A stretch of 64,000 nucleotides of DNA from Streptococcus sp. CF8_St5-11 (GCF_024295625.1 NZ_JANCOJ010000002.1:248001-312000), one strand, 5' to 3'. Shown: positions 7,268-15,929, numbered from the stretch's first letter. Made by a program: numbers and translations. Notes: a model not told the origin generated them from the sequence alone.

Positions 7268-8665
7268 ATGAAACAGGTTCGTCAAATTGTATGGGCACTT
7301 GCCTTAGTGCTAACGATTCTATTCACAGCTGGTTTGACTAAAACAATACATGCTGCAGAAGTCTCATCATATACACAGACAGCACGTCTAACGAAAGACG
7401 GTAACACGCTAACAAATGGGAGCAAGGTGTTGACAAATGAAAAATTGTCAGCAAGTATTTATTTAGCCTTTCCAGATTCGCAAACTATTCAAGCTGGTGA
7501 TACCTTAACTCTTAGTTTGCCAAAAGAATTAGCCCTCTACACAGCACTGGAATTCAATGTTCTTGAGGAAGGTCAATCAAATGGTCAGACGGTGGGGAAA
7601 GCTGTCGTTGATACAGCTAAGAAAACAGTGACCGTTACCTTTAATGATTATTTCGCATCTCATCCACTCAACAAACGAGTTGCTCTTCATTTTGATGTAA
7701 AAGTAGACTCAGAAGTAGTTACAAAAACTTCTCCAATCCAGTTTAAACTAGGAAATACAGATTTTTCATTTAATTATGAAAAAACAGCTGGAGAAGCTGG
7801 AGACTATGAGATGAAATACGGTTACCAAGATAAGTCTGATCCAACCATTATCAAATGGCGGATTCTCTTAAATGCTCGCCAAGATATGCTTCGTGGAATG
7901 GTCATTAAAGACCAATTCGGAGATGGTTTAACATTGGTTGAAGGTAGCTTACGTGCGGTTCGTTATGCTCCTGTAGAAGGTGGGATCAAGAACGAAGCTC
8001 AGATATTAAGTCTCCCAGTTCTGGATAACTTTACTAAAAAAGCTGTTTTCAATAAGAATGCAGATGGAAAGACCACTGGTTTTACAATTGAATTTGGTGA
8101 TAACTACAATTGGCCAATGTATATTGAATATTCTACGAAAGTGGCACCTGGAACGAAAGTAGGCGATATTGTCCATAATACGTTAACATGGACGGCAACC
8201 AATTTCCCAGCACCTCGTACCTTGACCCGTGAGGTGAGATTGGAAACAGGATCTGGAGAGGGATTAGGTGAGAAAGAACAAACACCACCGACACCTAGCT
8301 CAACCTCCTCAACGAGTTCTAGTTCTTCATCAAGCTCATCATCTTCAACGAGTTCTAGTTCTTCATCAAGCTCATCATCTTCAACGAGTTCTAGTTCTTC
8401 ATCAAGCTCATCATCTTCAACGAGTTCTAGTTCTTCATCAAGTTCATCATCTTCAACGAGTTCCAGTTCTACATCGAACTCAACATCCACATCAAGTTCT
8501 TCATTGAAATCATCTTCATCTTCTGTTAAAGAAGAAGCCCCAAAACCTGGTAAGAAAAAAGTTCTTCCAAGTACAGGTGAAAAGATGACACCGGTGGTTC
8601 TTATCATGAGTGTCTTTCTAGCAGTTCTATCGGTTGGTATTTTACGTGTAAGAAAAGATTCTTAA
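7268..8665 (+). CDS. LPXTG cell-wall-anchored surface protein with Ser-rich stalk
   Basis: 465 residues. A signal peptide covers about 1-32 (hydrophobic ALALVLTILFTAGL, cleavage near IHAAE). Residues about 35-330 form an exported beta-rich region (TLTLSLPKELALYT; FTIEFGDNYNWPMYIEYSTKV) resembling the adhesion-type Ig folds of MSCRAMM or collagen/fibrinogen-binding adhesins; ligand unknown. A stalk almost entirely of Ser/Thr (about 340-415) follows, then the sorting signal LPSTG at 433-437, a hydrophobic segment and a basic tail (RVRKDS), so sortase A should anchor it to peptidoglycan. The start follows AGAGGAGG. It lies 47 bases after glmM and ends in a terminator. Confidence 0.9.
   Translation: MKQVRQIVWALALVLTILFTAGLTKTIHAAEVSSYTQTARLTKDGNTLTNGSKVLTNEKLSASIYLAFPDSQTIQAGDTLTLSLPKELALYTALEFNVLEEGQSNGQTVGKAVVDTAKKTVTVTFNDYFASHPLNKRVALHFDVKVDSEVVTKTSPIQFKLGNTDFSFNYEKTAGEAGDYEMKYGYQDKSDPTIIKWRILLNARQDMLRGMVIKDQFGDGLTLVEGSLRAVRYAPVEGGIKNEAQILSLPVLDNFTKKAVFNKNADGKTTGFTIEFGDNYNWPMYIEYSTKVAPGTKVGDIVHNTLTWTATNFPAPRTLTREVRLETGSGEGLGEKEQTPPTPSSTSSTSSSSSSSSSSSTSSSSSSSSSSSTSSSSSSSSSSSTSSSSSSSSSSSTSSSSTSNSTSTSSSSLKSSSSSVKEEAPKPGKKKVLPSTGEKMTPVVLIMSVFLAVLSVGILRVRKDS
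8312..8455 (+). repeat. four tandem 36-bp serine-coding repeats
   Basis: Four consecutive 12-codon units start at 8312, 8348, 8384 and 8420, each beginning ACGAGTTCTAGTTCTTCA and encoding Thr plus eleven Ser. The first three are identical and the fourth differs by one silent base (AGC to AGT). A degenerate fifth unit starts at 8456. Near-identity at the DNA level implies recent expansion, and copy number probably varies between strains, changing stalk length without shifting frame. Confidence 0.92.
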
Positions 8666-8678
8666 AATGATCAATGAA

Positions 8679-8705
8679 AGATCAGACTTCTGTCTGGTCT
8701 TTTTG
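8679..8705 (+). terminator. intrinsic terminator after LPXTG gene
   Basis: AGATCAGAC, loop TTCT, GTCTGGTCT, then TTTTT: a 9-bp stem including one G-T pair, followed by a T-run. Confidence 0.88.
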
Positions 8706-8717
8706 TGTAGGCTCGAT

Positions 8718-8746
8718 TTGAAAAATCCCCTATTTCGTGGTAAAAT
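8718..8746 (+). promoter_or_regulatory. sigma-A promoter for DUF4044 gene and obg
   Basis: TTGAAA at 8718-8723, a 17-base spacer, then TAAAAT at 8741-8746. It lies between the surface-protein terminator and the small membrane protein gene. Confidence 0.8.
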
Positions 8747-8782
8747 AGGGCTAATGAATTTATAGTAATCGAGGTATTAGAA

Positions 8783-8914
8783 GTGGCTTTTGGAGATAAC
8801 GGAAAACGTAAAAAAACACCATTTGAAATGATCACGATGGTGGTCATTGTGATTATGTTGATTGTAACGGTTGGTGCAATCTTTGCAACCGCAATTGGTG
8901 CTCTTTCTTACTAA
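8783..8914 (+). CDS. DUF4044-type small membrane protein
   Basis: 43 codons from GTG 8783 to TAA 8914, starting MAFGDNGKRKKTPFEM. A short basic N-terminus precedes a single hydrophobic helix (about residues 17-42). The pattern is that of the short DUF4044 proteins common in streptococci, often next to obg or mraZ-type genes. GAGGT about 10 bases upstream is the probable ribosome binding site. It is first in a unit with obg, 33 bases downstream. No function is known to me. Confidence 0.75.
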   Translation: MAFGDNGKRKKTPFEMITMVVIVIMLIVTVGAIFATAIGALSY

Positions 8915-8947
8915 GACGCACACAGAAATAAAGGAAATCATCTATTT

Positions 8948-10261
8948 ATGAGTATGTTTTTAGATACAGCCAAGATTAAGGTCAAGGCTGGAAATGGCGG
9001 CGATGGCATGGTGGCCTTTCGCCGTGAAAAATATGTCCCTAATGGCGGACCTTGGGGTGGTGATGGAGGTCGTGGTGGCAATGTCATCTTCGTAGTAGAC
9101 GAAGGCTTGCGCACTCTGATGGACTTCCGTTATAACCGGCATTTCAAAGCCCAAAATGGGGAAAAAGGAATGACCAAAGGGATGCACGGACGGGGAGCAG
9201 AAGATCTCTATGTTCGGGTTCCTCAAGGAACGACCGTCCGAGATGCCGAGACTGGCAAGGTCATTACGGACCTAGTTGAAAATGGACAAGAGTACATTGT
9301 CGCCCACGGTGGCCGTGGCGGACGTGGAAACATTCGTTTTGCCACTCCTAAAAATCCAGCCCCAGAGATTTCTGAGAATGGGGAACCTGGTCAGGAACGC
9401 GAACTCGAATTAGAACTCAAGGTTTTGGCAGATGTTGGTTTGGTTGGTTTCCCTTCTGTTGGGAAATCGACCCTTCTCAGTGTCATCACTTCAGCCAAAC
9501 CAAAAATTGGGGCTTATCATTTCACAACCATCGTTCCAAATTTGGGAATGGTTCGGACTCCGTCTGGGGAATCCTTTGCCGTAGCAGACCTTCCTGGATT
9601 GATTGAAGGGGCCAGCCAAGGTGTCGGATTAGGAACCCAGTTCCTTCGTCACATTGAGCGCACCCGTGTTATCTTGCACGTCATCGATATGTCAGCCAGT
9701 GAAGGTCGCGACCCTTATGAAGATTATGTTCAAATCAATAAAGAGCTTGAAACCTATAATCTTCGCTTGATGGAACGTCCTCAGATTATCGTGGCGAATA
9801 AGATGGACATGCCGGAAAGCCAAGAAAATTTGAAAGAATTCAAGAAGAAATTGGCAGCCAATTACGATGAGTTTGATGAACTGCCACAGATCTTCCCGAT
9901 CTCTAGTTTGGCTCATCAAGGTTTAGACAATTTGTTAGATGCAACGGCAGAATTGTTAGACAAAACACCAGAATTCCTCTTGTATTCAGAAGACGACATG
10001 GCCCAAGAAGAAGTCTACTATGGCTTTGATGAAGACCAGCCAGCCTTTGACATCAGTCGTGATGACGATGCCGCTTGGGTCTTATCTGGTGAAAAACTTG
10101 AAAAACTCTTTAATATGACGAATTTCGATCGGGATGAAGCAGTCATGAAATTTGCTCGTCAATTGCGTGGAATGGGTGTTGATGAAGCTCTCCGTGCACG
10201 TGGGGCAAAAGATGGCGATATCGTCCGGATCGGTAAATTTGAATTTGAGTTTGTAGATTAA
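8948..10261 (+). CDS. obg: Obg GTPase (ObgE/CgtA), ribosome assembly
   Basis: Essential GTPase that binds the 50S subunit and links ribosome maturation to stress. 437 residues in the classical three-part layout: the glycine-rich Obg fold (about 1-158, many GG and GRGGRGN motifs), the G domain (G1 GFPSVGKST, switch TTIVPNLG, G3 [10 protein letters not shown]4 NKMD), and the C-terminal OCT domain (about 355-437). The SD AAAGGA is 10-12 bases from ATG 8948; a second ATG two codons later is an alternative. A small gene of unknown function follows. Confidence 0.97.
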   Translation: MSMFLDTAKIKVKAGNGGDGMVAFRREKYVPNGGPWGGDGGRGGNVIFVVDEGLRTLMDFRYNRHFKAQNGEKGMTKGMHGRGAEDLYVRVPQGTTVRDAETGKVITDLVENGQEYIVAHGGRGGRGNIRFATPKNPAPEISENGEPGQERELELELKVLADVGLVGFPSVGKSTLLSVITSAKPKIGAYHFTTIVPNLGMVRTPSGESFAVADLPGLIEGASQGVGLGTQFLRHIERTRVILHVIDMSASEGRDPYEDYVQINKELETYNLRLMERPQIIVANKMDMPESQENLKEFKKKLAANYDEFDELPQIFPISSLAHQGLDNLLDATAELLDKTPEFLLYSEDDMAQEEVYYGFDEDQPAFDISRDDDAAWVLSGEKLEKLFNMTNFDRDEAVMKFARQLRGMGVDEALRARGAKDGDIVRIGKFEFEFVD

Positions 10262-10312
10262 GGGTGATCCTGAGCGGGTCAAGGATTCCAAATAAGAAAT
10301 GAGGCTTTTTCA

Positions 10313-10477
10313 GTGGGAGATAAACCAATATCTTTTCGAGATGAAAATGGAAATTTTGTTTCAGCAGCTGATGTTTGGAATGCTGAAAAATTAGAAGAAC
10401 TCTTTAATACGCTAAATCCTAAGCGCAAGTTGCGCTTACAAAGGGAAAAATTAGCAAAAGAAAACCAGCAGAAGTAA
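10313..10477 (+). CDS. small uncharacterised protein downstream of obg
   Basis: 54 codons from GTG 10313 to TAA 10477, starting MGDKPISFRDENGNF and ending in a basic, charged helix (KRKLRLQREKLAKENQQK). It has no signal peptide or membrane segment, so it is probably a small cytosolic, possibly RNA- or ribosome-associated protein. ATGAGG about 10 bases upstream can serve as SD. It fills the space between obg and the RidA gene with neighbour-like codon use. I do not recognise the family. Confidence 0.6.
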   Translation: MGDKPISFRDENGNFVSAADVWNAEKLEELFNTLNPKRKLRLQREKLAKENQQK

Positions 10478-10495
10478 ATAGACTTGGAGAATACT

Positions 10496-10879
10496 ATGGC
10501 AAAAACAATTCATACAGATAAAGCACCTGCAGCAATTGGACCTTATGTTCAAGGGAAAATCGTAGGCAATCTTCTCTTTGCAAGCGGACAAGTTCCCTTG
10601 TCACCTGAAACAGGAGAAATCATTGGCGAAACCATCCAAGAACAAACAGAGCAAGTCTTAAAAAATATTGGGGCTATTTTGGAAGAGGCTGGGACAGACT
10701 TCGACCACGTGGTGAAAACCACTTGTTTCTTAAGTGATATGAATGACTTTGTACCTTTTAATGAGGTCTATAAAACAGTCTTTACCACAGAGTTTCCAGC
10801 TCGATCTGCTGTTGAAGTAGCACGCCTGCCACGTGATGTGAAGGTTGAAATTGAAGTTATTGCGGAAATCAAGGCCTAA
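10496..10879 (+). CDS. RidA family reactive intermediate/imine deaminase
   Basis: 127 residues from ATG 10496 (SD TTGGAGA, about six bases away); an upstream in-frame TTG at 10484 is less likely. RidA (YjgF/YER057c) proteins hydrolyse reactive 2-aminoacrylate and related enamines in the cytosol, sparing PLP enzymes. The start [20 protein letters not shown] and the C-terminal block [21 protein letters not shown] are classic; the Arg in [11 protein letters not shown] is the carboxylate-binding residue of the family. A hairpin terminator separates it from rapZ. Confidence 0.93.
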   Translation: MAKTIHTDKAPAAIGPYVQGKIVGNLLFASGQVPLSPETGEIIGETIQEQTEQVLKNIGAILEEAGTDFDHVVKTTCFLSDMNDFVPFNEVYKTVFTTEFPARSAVEVARLPRDVKVEIEVIAEIKA

Positions 10880-10900
10880 TAACCATTCAAAGACAAAAAG

Positions 10901-10944
10901 ACAGAGTGGAAAGCAGGAAACTGTAGGCCACTCTGTTTTATTTT
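10901..10944 (+). terminator. hairpin terminator between ridA-like gene and rapZ
   Basis: ACAGAGTGG at 10901-10909 pairs perfectly with CCACTCTGT at 10928-10936, followed by TTTATTTT. The 18-base loop makes it only moderately strong, so read-through into rapZ is likely. Confidence 0.7.
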
Positions 10945-10955
10945 GGGAGGAGAAA

Positions 10956-11846
10956 ATGACAGAAAGTAAGATTCAACTAGTCATGGTAACAGGGATGAGC
11001 GGTGCTGGCAAGACCGTCGCTATCCAATCGTTTGAGGATTTGGGTTACTTTACCATCGATAATATGCCACCGGCGCTCTTGCTGAAATTTATTGAGCTCA
11101 TGCGCCTTAGCCCAGATAACAATAAATTAGCCGTTGTTGTGGACATGCGGAGCCGTTCTTTTTTCAATGAAATTCGCACCATTTTGGATGAATTGGACAA
11201 CCAAGAAGACCTCGATTTTAAGGTCTTATTCTTGGATGCTACTGACAGTGAGTTGGTAGCACGATACAAGGAAACACGTCGTAGCCACCCACTAGCAGCA
11301 GATGGCCGTGTTTTAGATGGGATTACCCTAGAGCGCGAGCTCTTGTCTCCTTTAAAAAATATCAGTCAAAATGTGGTGGACACGACTGAGTTGACGCCCC
11401 GTAATCTGAGAAAAACGATTGCAGAGCAATTTGCCAGTCAAGATAATCAGCCAGATTTTCGGGTTGAGGTCATGTCATTTGGTTTCAAATACGGCCTTCC
11501 GATCGATGCTGACCTCGTCTTTGACGTGCGTTTTCTTCCAAATCCCTACTATAAATTGGAGCTTCGGAATTTAACCGGTCAAGATCCAGCTGTCTATGAT
11601 TATGTCATGGATCACCCTGAATCAGAGGACTTTTACCGTCATCTCCATGACTTAATCGTTCCTATTTTACCGTCTTATAAACGAGAAGGTAAATCCGTTC
11701 TCACCATCGCCATGGGCTGTACTGGAGGTCAACACCGTTCAGTAGCCTTTGCAGAGCGCTTAGCGCATGATTTAGAAAAAAATTGGCAGGTCAATTGCAG
11801 TCATAGAGACAAGGACAGACGGAAAGAAACGGTGAATCGCTCATGA
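10956..11846 (+). CDS. rapZ: RapZ-family nucleotide-binding protein (YvcJ)
   Basis: 296 residues from ATG 10956, which follows GGGAGGAG; the longer frame upstream runs through the terminator and is not coding. P-loop GMSGAGKT at about 12-19; the C-terminal half carries [11 protein letters not shown], the conserved RapZ signature. In E. coli RapZ guides RNase E to glmZ sRNA; in Firmicutes (YvcJ) it is a GTP/ATP-binding protein affecting competence, with the target less clear. It ends in a 4-bp ATGA overlap with yvcK; rapZ-yvcK-whiA is a conserved trio. Confidence 0.94.
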   Translation: MTESKIQLVMVTGMSGAGKTVAIQSFEDLGYFTIDNMPPALLLKFIELMRLSPDNNKLAVVVDMRSRSFFNEIRTILDELDNQEDLDFKVLFLDATDSELVARYKETRRSHPLAADGRVLDGITLERELLSPLKNISQNVVDTTELTPRNLRKTIAEQFASQDNQPDFRVEVMSFGFKYGLPIDADLVFDVRFLPNPYYKLELRNLTGQDPAVYDYVMDHPESEDFYRHLHDLIVPILPSYKREGKSVLTIAMGCTGGQHRSVAFAERLAHDLEKNWQVNCSHRDKDRRKETVNRS

Positions 11847-12820
11847 GAAAACCTAAAGTAACCGTTATTGGAGGAGGGACAGGGATTTCTGTTATTCTCG
11901 ATAGTCTAAGAAAGAAACCGGTCGAGATCACTGCCATTGTAACTGTTGCAGATGATGGCGGTAGCTCAGGTGAATTGCGGAAGAACATCCAAAAATTGAC
12001 ACCACCTGGGGATCTTCGAAATGTCTTGGTTGCCATGTCAGATATGCCTCGTTTTTATGAGAAAGTCTTTCAATACCGCTTTGCAGACGATGATGGTCCT
12101 TTGGCTGGGCACCCTTTGGGAAACTTAATTATTGCAGGGATTTCAGAGATGCAAGGCTCGACCTATAATGCCATGCAGTTGTTGACGAAATTTTTCCATA
12201 CAACCGGTAAGATCTATCCGTCGAGTGATAGTCCCTTGACCCTTCATGCTGTCTTTCAAGATGGAAAAGAAATAGTAGGAGAAAGCCACATTGCCAACTA
12301 TACCGGCATGATTGATCATGTTTATGTGACCAATACCTATGATCAAGAGCGTCCAAAGGCTAGTAAGAAAGTGGTGGAAGCGATTCTTGAAAGTGATATG
12401 GTCGTCTTGGGTCCTGGTTCGCTCTTTACCTCGATCCTTCCTAATTTGATGATCGATGAGATTGGGAAAGCCATCCTTGAAACCAAAGCCCAAGTAGCCT
12501 ATGTTTGCAATATCATGACCCAAAGAGGAGAAACCGAACATTTCACAGATAGTGACCACGTGGCCGTGCTCCACAAACATTTGGGAGAAAAGTTCATCGA
12601 CACCGTCCTTGTCAATATCAATCAGGTTCCCGCAGCTTATATGAACAGCAATAAATTTGATGAATACTTGGTCCAGGTAGAGCATGATTTTAAGGAGCTA
12701 CACTCACAAGTGCCTCAAGTGATTTCTTCCGATTTCTTAAAGCTGGTCAACGGGGGAGCTTTTCATGATGGTGAAAAAGTGGTCGACGAGCTGATGCAGA
12801 TCGTGCAGGTGAGAAAATGA
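11843..12820 (+). CDS. yvcK: YvcK family (gluconeogenesis factor / CofD-like)
   Basis: 325 residues. The N-terminal Rossmann-like motif [12 protein letters not shown] and the [10 protein letters not shown] block are typical of the YvcK/CofD superfamily, and HPLGNLI and GPGSLFTS are also conserved. In B. subtilis YvcK binds UDP-sugars and is needed for morphology on gluconeogenic carbon sources. It overlaps rapZ and whiA by four bases at each end, implying translational coupling. The paired presence of RapZ and YvcK suggests co-control of amino-sugar or wall metabolism, by inference. Confidence 0.94.
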   Translation: MRKPKVTVIGGGTGISVILDSLRKKPVEITAIVTVADDGGSSGELRKNIQKLTPPGDLRNVLVAMSDMPRFYEKVFQYRFADDDGPLAGHPLGNLIIAGISEMQGSTYNAMQLLTKFFHTTGKIYPSSDSPLTLHAVFQDGKEIVGESHIANYTGMIDHVYVTNTYDQERPKASKKVVEAILESDMVVLGPGSLFTSILPNLMIDEIGKAILETKAQVAYVCNIMTQRGETEHFTDSDHVAVLHKHLGEKFIDTVLVNINQVPAAYMNSNKFDEYLVQVEHDFKELHSQVPQVISSDFLKLVNGGAFHDGEKVVDELMQIVQVRK

Positions 12821-13734
12821 GTTTTACGGTTCGTGTCAAAGAAGAATTATTATCTCTCAAGCGATTTGAAAAGAGTGAGTTGGCTGCCATTATCAAGATG
12901 TCTGGAAGCCTCGGAATTTCAATGGGCGGCTTGACGCTCTCGGTAACGACAGAAAATGCCAAGATTGCTCGCCATATTTATGAATTATTGCATCATTTTT
13001 ATGAAGCTAAGTCGGATATTCGTCACCACCAAAAAACCAATTTGAAAAAGAATCGTGTCTACACAGTATTCTTGGATGAAAAGGTAGAAGAAATTTTAGC
13101 TGACTTACATTTGGCAGATGCCTTCTTTGGGATTGAGACAGGCATTGATGCTAGTGTTTTAGAGGATGAAGTAGCCAGTCGTGCTTATCTTCGAGGAGCT
13201 TTTCTGTCGAGTGGTTCGATAAAAGATCCTGAAAAAGGGAAGTACCAGCTGGAAATTCATTCTGTTTATACAGACCACGCGGAAGGAATTGCCCTTCTCA
13301 TGCAAGGATTTTTACTAGATGCGAAAACCATCGAGCGTAAAAAAGGAGTGGTAACCTATTTGCAACGAGCGGAAGATATTATTGATTTTCTAATTGTCGT
13401 AGAGGCCATGCAAGCCATGCAGGAATTTGAGTCCATCAAGGTCATGAGAGAGACGCGCAATGACCTCAATCGCGCCAATAATGCCGAGATGGCCAATATC
13501 CAACGCACGGTTACAGCTAGTATGAAAACCATCAATAATATCAGTAAAATTGTGGATACAGTCGGTCTAGGGAGTTTACCAAGTGACTTGCAAGAAGTTG
13601 CCTATATTCGGATGAACCATCCAGATTATTCCATCCAGCAGATCGCTGATAGTTTGCAACAACCTATTTCAAAAAGCGGCGTCAATCACCGCTTGCGTAA
13701 GATTAATAAAATCGCAGACGATTTAGACAAATAA
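12817..13734 (+). CDS. whiA: DNA-binding protein WhiA
   Basis: 305 residues. The N-terminal two-thirds is a degenerate LAGLIDADG homing-endonuclease fold ([19 protein letters not shown]), the C-terminus a helix-turn-helix ([25 protein letters not shown]). WhiA is a sporulation regulator in actinomycetes; in non-sporulating Firmicutes it is nucleoid-associated and affects division and chromosome segregation. Its ATGA start overlaps yvcK. A short hairpin and then a structured RNA candidate follow. Confidence 0.95.
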   Translation: MSFTVRVKEELLSLKRFEKSELAAIIKMSGSLGISMGGLTLSVTTENAKIARHIYELLHHFYEAKSDIRHHQKTNLKKNRVYTVFLDEKVEEILADLHLADAFFGIETGIDASVLEDEVASRAYLRGAFLSSGSIKDPEKGKYQLEIHSVYTDHAEGIALLMQGFLLDAKTIERKKGVVTYLQRAEDIIDFLIVVEAMQAMQEFESIKVMRETRNDLNRANNAEMANIQRTVTASMKTINNISKIVDTVGLGSLPSDLQEVAYIRMNHPDYSIQQIADSLQQPISKSGVNHRLRKINKIADDLDK

Positions 13735-13735
13735 A

Positions 13736-13752
13736 AAAGGCCAAAGGCCTTT
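13736..13752 (+). terminator. short hairpin after whiA
   Basis: AAAGGCC, loop AAA, GGCCTTT directly after the whiA stop. It has a small stem and a weak T-run, so it is probably only a partial terminator. Confidence 0.5.
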
Positions 13753-13775
13753 CATAATGAGGATAAAGTCTTTTT

Positions 13776-13914
13776 AAAAACTTTCCTTAGGTGAGTACGG
13801 ACGTCAGCGAACTTCGTAGAAGTTCCATGACTAATTATTGAGCCTAAGGTCTCAATAATTCCGAGTGCCTGAAACGTATTGTTTCAGGCACTTTTCTCAC
13901 AACGGAAAGTTTTT
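13776..13914 (+). ncRNA. structured RNA candidate, copy 1
   Basis: The segment folds as a closed multi-branch RNA. P1 AAAAACTTTCC (13776-13786) pairs with GGAAAGTTTTT (13904-13914). P2 GTGAG (13791-13795) pairs with CTCAC (13896-13900). P3 is GTCA (13803) with TGAC (13828), enclosing GAACTTC-GTA-GAAGTTC (13809-13825). P4 is AATTATTGAG with CTCAATAATT around loop CCTAAGGT (13833-13860). P5 is GTGCCTGAAAC with GTTTCAGGCAC (13865-13891). The loop CCTAAGG could also pair with CCTTAGG at 13785-13791. A second copy at 31883-32016 keeps the fold with changed bases. It lies between convergent whiA and the reductase gene. Strand is favoured by the T-rich 3' end but not proven; it could be a known Rfam family I cannot name. 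Confidence 0.72.
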
Positions 13915-13980
13915 GTATTTTCTTGATTCATTCTAAAAATAGGAACTCATTTTTATTCCTTTGCAGAATCAATTAACTTA

Positions 13981-14949
13981 TTATAAACTGGTTGAGTGTG
14001 TTGGTTGGACTTTCTTATCTGGATAGATGTAGTTGATGGCATTGTTTACAGCTGTTGGGGCTTCTCCCAGACCTGTAGCAATGAGATCGATCTTTCCTTC
14101 ATAGAAGCAGCAGTCTCCACAAGCATAAATTCCAGGAAGGCTGGTTTCTTGTTTCTGATTCACCTTGATTTTATGGCGTTGCAATTCTACACCCCATTCT
14201 TTCAAGTTTCCGATTGAAGATTTAAAGCCATAGTTGACAAATAAGTGATCAATCGGGATGAGTTCGGCTTCATCGGCTTTAACTTTTGTGATTTCAAGAT
14301 GAGTGGCATGACCATTTTCGCCAATCAAGCGGCTAGGAACAAATGGTGTTTTGATGCTGACAGAAGATTGTTTGAGTTCTTCTACGCTATGTTCCAAGGC
14401 ACGGAAGTTATCCCGACGATGAATGATCGTAGTTGGAGCAATCTTGTCAAAAGCAAGAGCCCAGTCTACAGCAGAGTCTCCACCACCAAGGACGGTCACC
14501 TGCTGTCCTTCATATTGTTGGATGTTCGAAACATGATAGTGGACGTTATCAAAGTCTTCAGCTCCCTCAATGTCAAGGGCACGTGGCTTAAAGGCACCAC
14601 CGCCCATGGCAATGATGACGGCTTTAGACTGATGCACTTGGCGAGAAGTAGTGATGGTGAAGAGGTCACCTTCTTTTCGAATATCCTCTACAGTTTCATT
14701 GAGAAAGATCGGTGTATCAAACCGTTTGACTTGCTCGATCAAGCGGTTGCTCAATTCTTCACCAGTCAAATTGGTAAAGCCAGGTACATCGAGGATACTC
14801 TTTTCTGGATAGAGAATAGCTGGTTGCCCTCCCAGTTGAGGTAAGGAATCAATCAGTTTGACTTTTACTTGGCGCATATTGCCATAAAAAGCAGCAAACA
14901 GACCAACTGGTCCGCCCCCAACAATGGTAATATCATAAATTTCTGACAT
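13981..14949 (-). CDS. ferredoxin--NADP(+) reductase, type 2 (YumC-like)
   Basis: 322 residues from ATG 14949, which follows AAGGAGACACC; an upstream in-frame start would add 35 residues without support. It is a thioredoxin-reductase-fold flavoprotein: FAD-binding GGGPVGLFAAF near the N-terminus, NADPH-binding GGGDSAVDWAL in the middle, and GIYACGDCC near the C-terminus. The CxxC redox pair of true thioredoxin reductases is absent, which points to the ferredoxin/flavodoxin reductase branch. It is transcribed alone on the minus strand. Confidence 0.9.
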   Translation of the reverse strand: MSEIYDITIVGGGPVGLFAAFYGNMRQVKVKLIDSLPQLGGQPAILYPEKSILDVPGFTNLTGEELSNRLIEQVKRFDTPIFLNETVEDIRKEGDLFTITTSRQVHQSKAVIIAMGGGAFKPRALDIEGAEDFDNVHYHVSNIQQYEGQQVTVLGGGDSAVDWALAFDKIAPTTIIHRRDNFRALEHSVEELKQSSVSIKTPFVPSRLIGENGHATHLEITKVKADEAELIPIDHLFVNYGFKSSIGNLKEWGVELQRHKIKVNQKQETSLPGIYACGDCCFYEGKIDLIATGLGEAPTAVNNAINYIYPDKKVQPTHSTSL

Positions 14950-15060
14950 GGTGTCTCCTTCATGGTTTTCTTTGTTTCCATTGTAACATAAAATGCAAGG
15001 AATGAAAAAGTTGGAAAGCGCAAAAAATGAATGGGGATAGTAGAAAAGTTTCAAAAGATA

Positions 15061-15089
15061 TTGACAGGATCTTTCAAGTGTGATAAAAT
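15061..15089 (+). promoter_or_regulatory. strong promoter of rpsU
   Basis: A consensus TTGACA at 15061-15066, a 17-base spacer and TAAAAT at 15084-15089 with the extended TGA just before it. This is one of the best promoters in the window, as expected for a ribosomal protein gene. Confidence 0.92.
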
Positions 15090-15123
15090 AATTAAGATTT
15101 TAGGCTTGAAGGGAGTGAAAAAC

Positions 15124-15300
15124 ATGTCAAAAACAGTAGTACGTAAGAATGAATCTCTTGACGATGCTCTTCGTCGTTTCAAACGTGCGGTTACTAAAGC
15201 TGGTACTCTTCAAGAAACACGCAAACGTGAATTCTATGAAAAACCTTCTGTAAAACGTAAACGTAAATCAGAAGCAGCTCGTAAACGTAAAAAATTCTAA
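15124..15300 (+). CDS. rpsU: 30S ribosomal protein S21
   Basis: 58 residues from ATG 15124 (SD AGGGAGTG). The start [20 protein letters not shown] and the basic tail [15 protein letters not shown] are diagnostic for bS21, a small-subunit protein near the anti-SD end of 16S rRNA that helps initiation. It is a monocistronic unit with its own strong promoter and an immediate terminator. Elsewhere in Firmicutes rpsU is often near dnaG and rpoD (the old macromolecular synthesis operon); here dnaG and rpoD lie just downstream, beyond mscL. Confidence 0.98.
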
Positions 15301-15310
15301 TTGAATACAG

Positions 15311-15334
15311 AAACAGACTTCGGTCTGTTTTTTG
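15311..15334 (+). terminator. terminator of rpsU
   Basis: AAACAGAC, tetraloop TTCG, GTCTGTTT followed by more T: an 8-bp stem with the extra-stable UUCG loop. Confidence 0.93.
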
Positions 15335-15356
15335 TTTTTCTAGAAAATTGAAGACA

Positions 15357-15395
15357 AAAAAATCCGACCTTCTTCTAGAAGATCGGATTTTTTAT
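15357..15395 (-). terminator. terminator of mscL
   Basis: AAAAAATCCGA and TCGGATTTTTT flank an inner CTTCT/AGAAG stem. Read on the minus strand it ends in a T-run just after mscL, opposing the rpsU terminator. Confidence 0.88.
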
Positions 15396-15399
15396 CTCT

Positions 15400-15780
15400 T
15401 TATTTGTTTGCAAGCAAGTCGCGGATTTCAGTAAGCAACTCTTCTTGAGTAGGAGCAGCAGCTTCTTCTTCAGCAGCTTCCTCTTTTTTACCAAGGTTTT
15501 GAGCTTTCTCTGCAGCTTTCACTACGAAGAAAAGAACAGTACCAACAACAAGGAAGTTGATCACAGCGCTCAAGAAGCTACCGTAAGCAACACCGTTCCA
15601 TGACAATTGTGCAATATTTTGAACACGAGCAGCTTTCAAAGCTGGGTTCAAAATAAGTGGAGTAATGATATCGTTAACAAATGATGTTACGATAGCTCCA
15701 AATGCAGCTCCGATAACGACTGCAACAGCAAGGTCAACAATATTCCCACGAAGGAGAAAATCTTTCAAATCTTTTAACAT
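15400..15780 (-). CDS. mscL: large-conductance mechanosensitive channel MscL
   Basis: 126 residues. The N-terminus LKDLKDFLLRGNIVDLAVAVVIGAAFGAIVTS is the amphipathic helix and first pore helix of MscL. A second membrane helix (about 62-87) and a charged C-terminal helical bundle (KKEEAAEEEAAAPTQEELLTEIRDLL) follow. It forms a pentameric emergency valve that releases solutes on hypo-osmotic shock. A clear minus-strand promoter lies about 40 bases upstream. Confidence 0.96.
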   Translation of the reverse strand: MLKDLKDFLLRGNIVDLAVAVVIGAAFGAIVTSFVNDIITPLILNPALKAARVQNIAQLSWNGVAYGSFLSAVINFLVVGTVLFFVVKAAEKAQNLGKKEEAAEEEAAAPTQEELLTEIRDLLANK

Positions 15781-15820
15781 ATCCTAAATATGTCCTTTCA
15801 TAATAATTTTTTACTATGAT

Positions 15821-15849
15821 AGTATAACGGAAAATAGTTAGACTGACAA
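15821..15849 (-). promoter_or_regulatory. promoter of mscL
   Basis: On the minus strand TTGTCA (15849-15844), a 17-base spacer, then TATACT (15826-15821). It is well placed before mscL. Confidence 0.8.
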
Positions 15850-15929
15850 GAAATATGCACAATTTTTTTAAAAATTAGTGATAAAGGGTGAAAATCTTTT
15901 CTTTTGAGTGTGAAATCGGTAGGAAAAAA

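Noticed and set aside
8312-8455. Possible CRISPR array (36-bp repeats)
   Set aside because: Repeats are directly adjacent without spacers, in frame, and code for a Ser stalk; no cas genes are present.
8104-8607. Long minus-strand ORF of Glu/Asp/Leu repeats opposite the serine repeats
   Set aside because: It is the complement of Ser codon repeats, has no SD or promoter, and its composition follows directly from the real gene.
13736-13752. Whole 13.74-13.92 kb gap as an ordinary terminator of whiA
   Set aside because: The small hairpin explains only 17 bases; the next about 140 bases form conserved multi-stem structure present elsewhere.
15357-15395. Riboswitch or leader element between rpsU and mscL
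   Set aside because: Two back-to-back intrinsic terminators for convergent genes explain all pairing.
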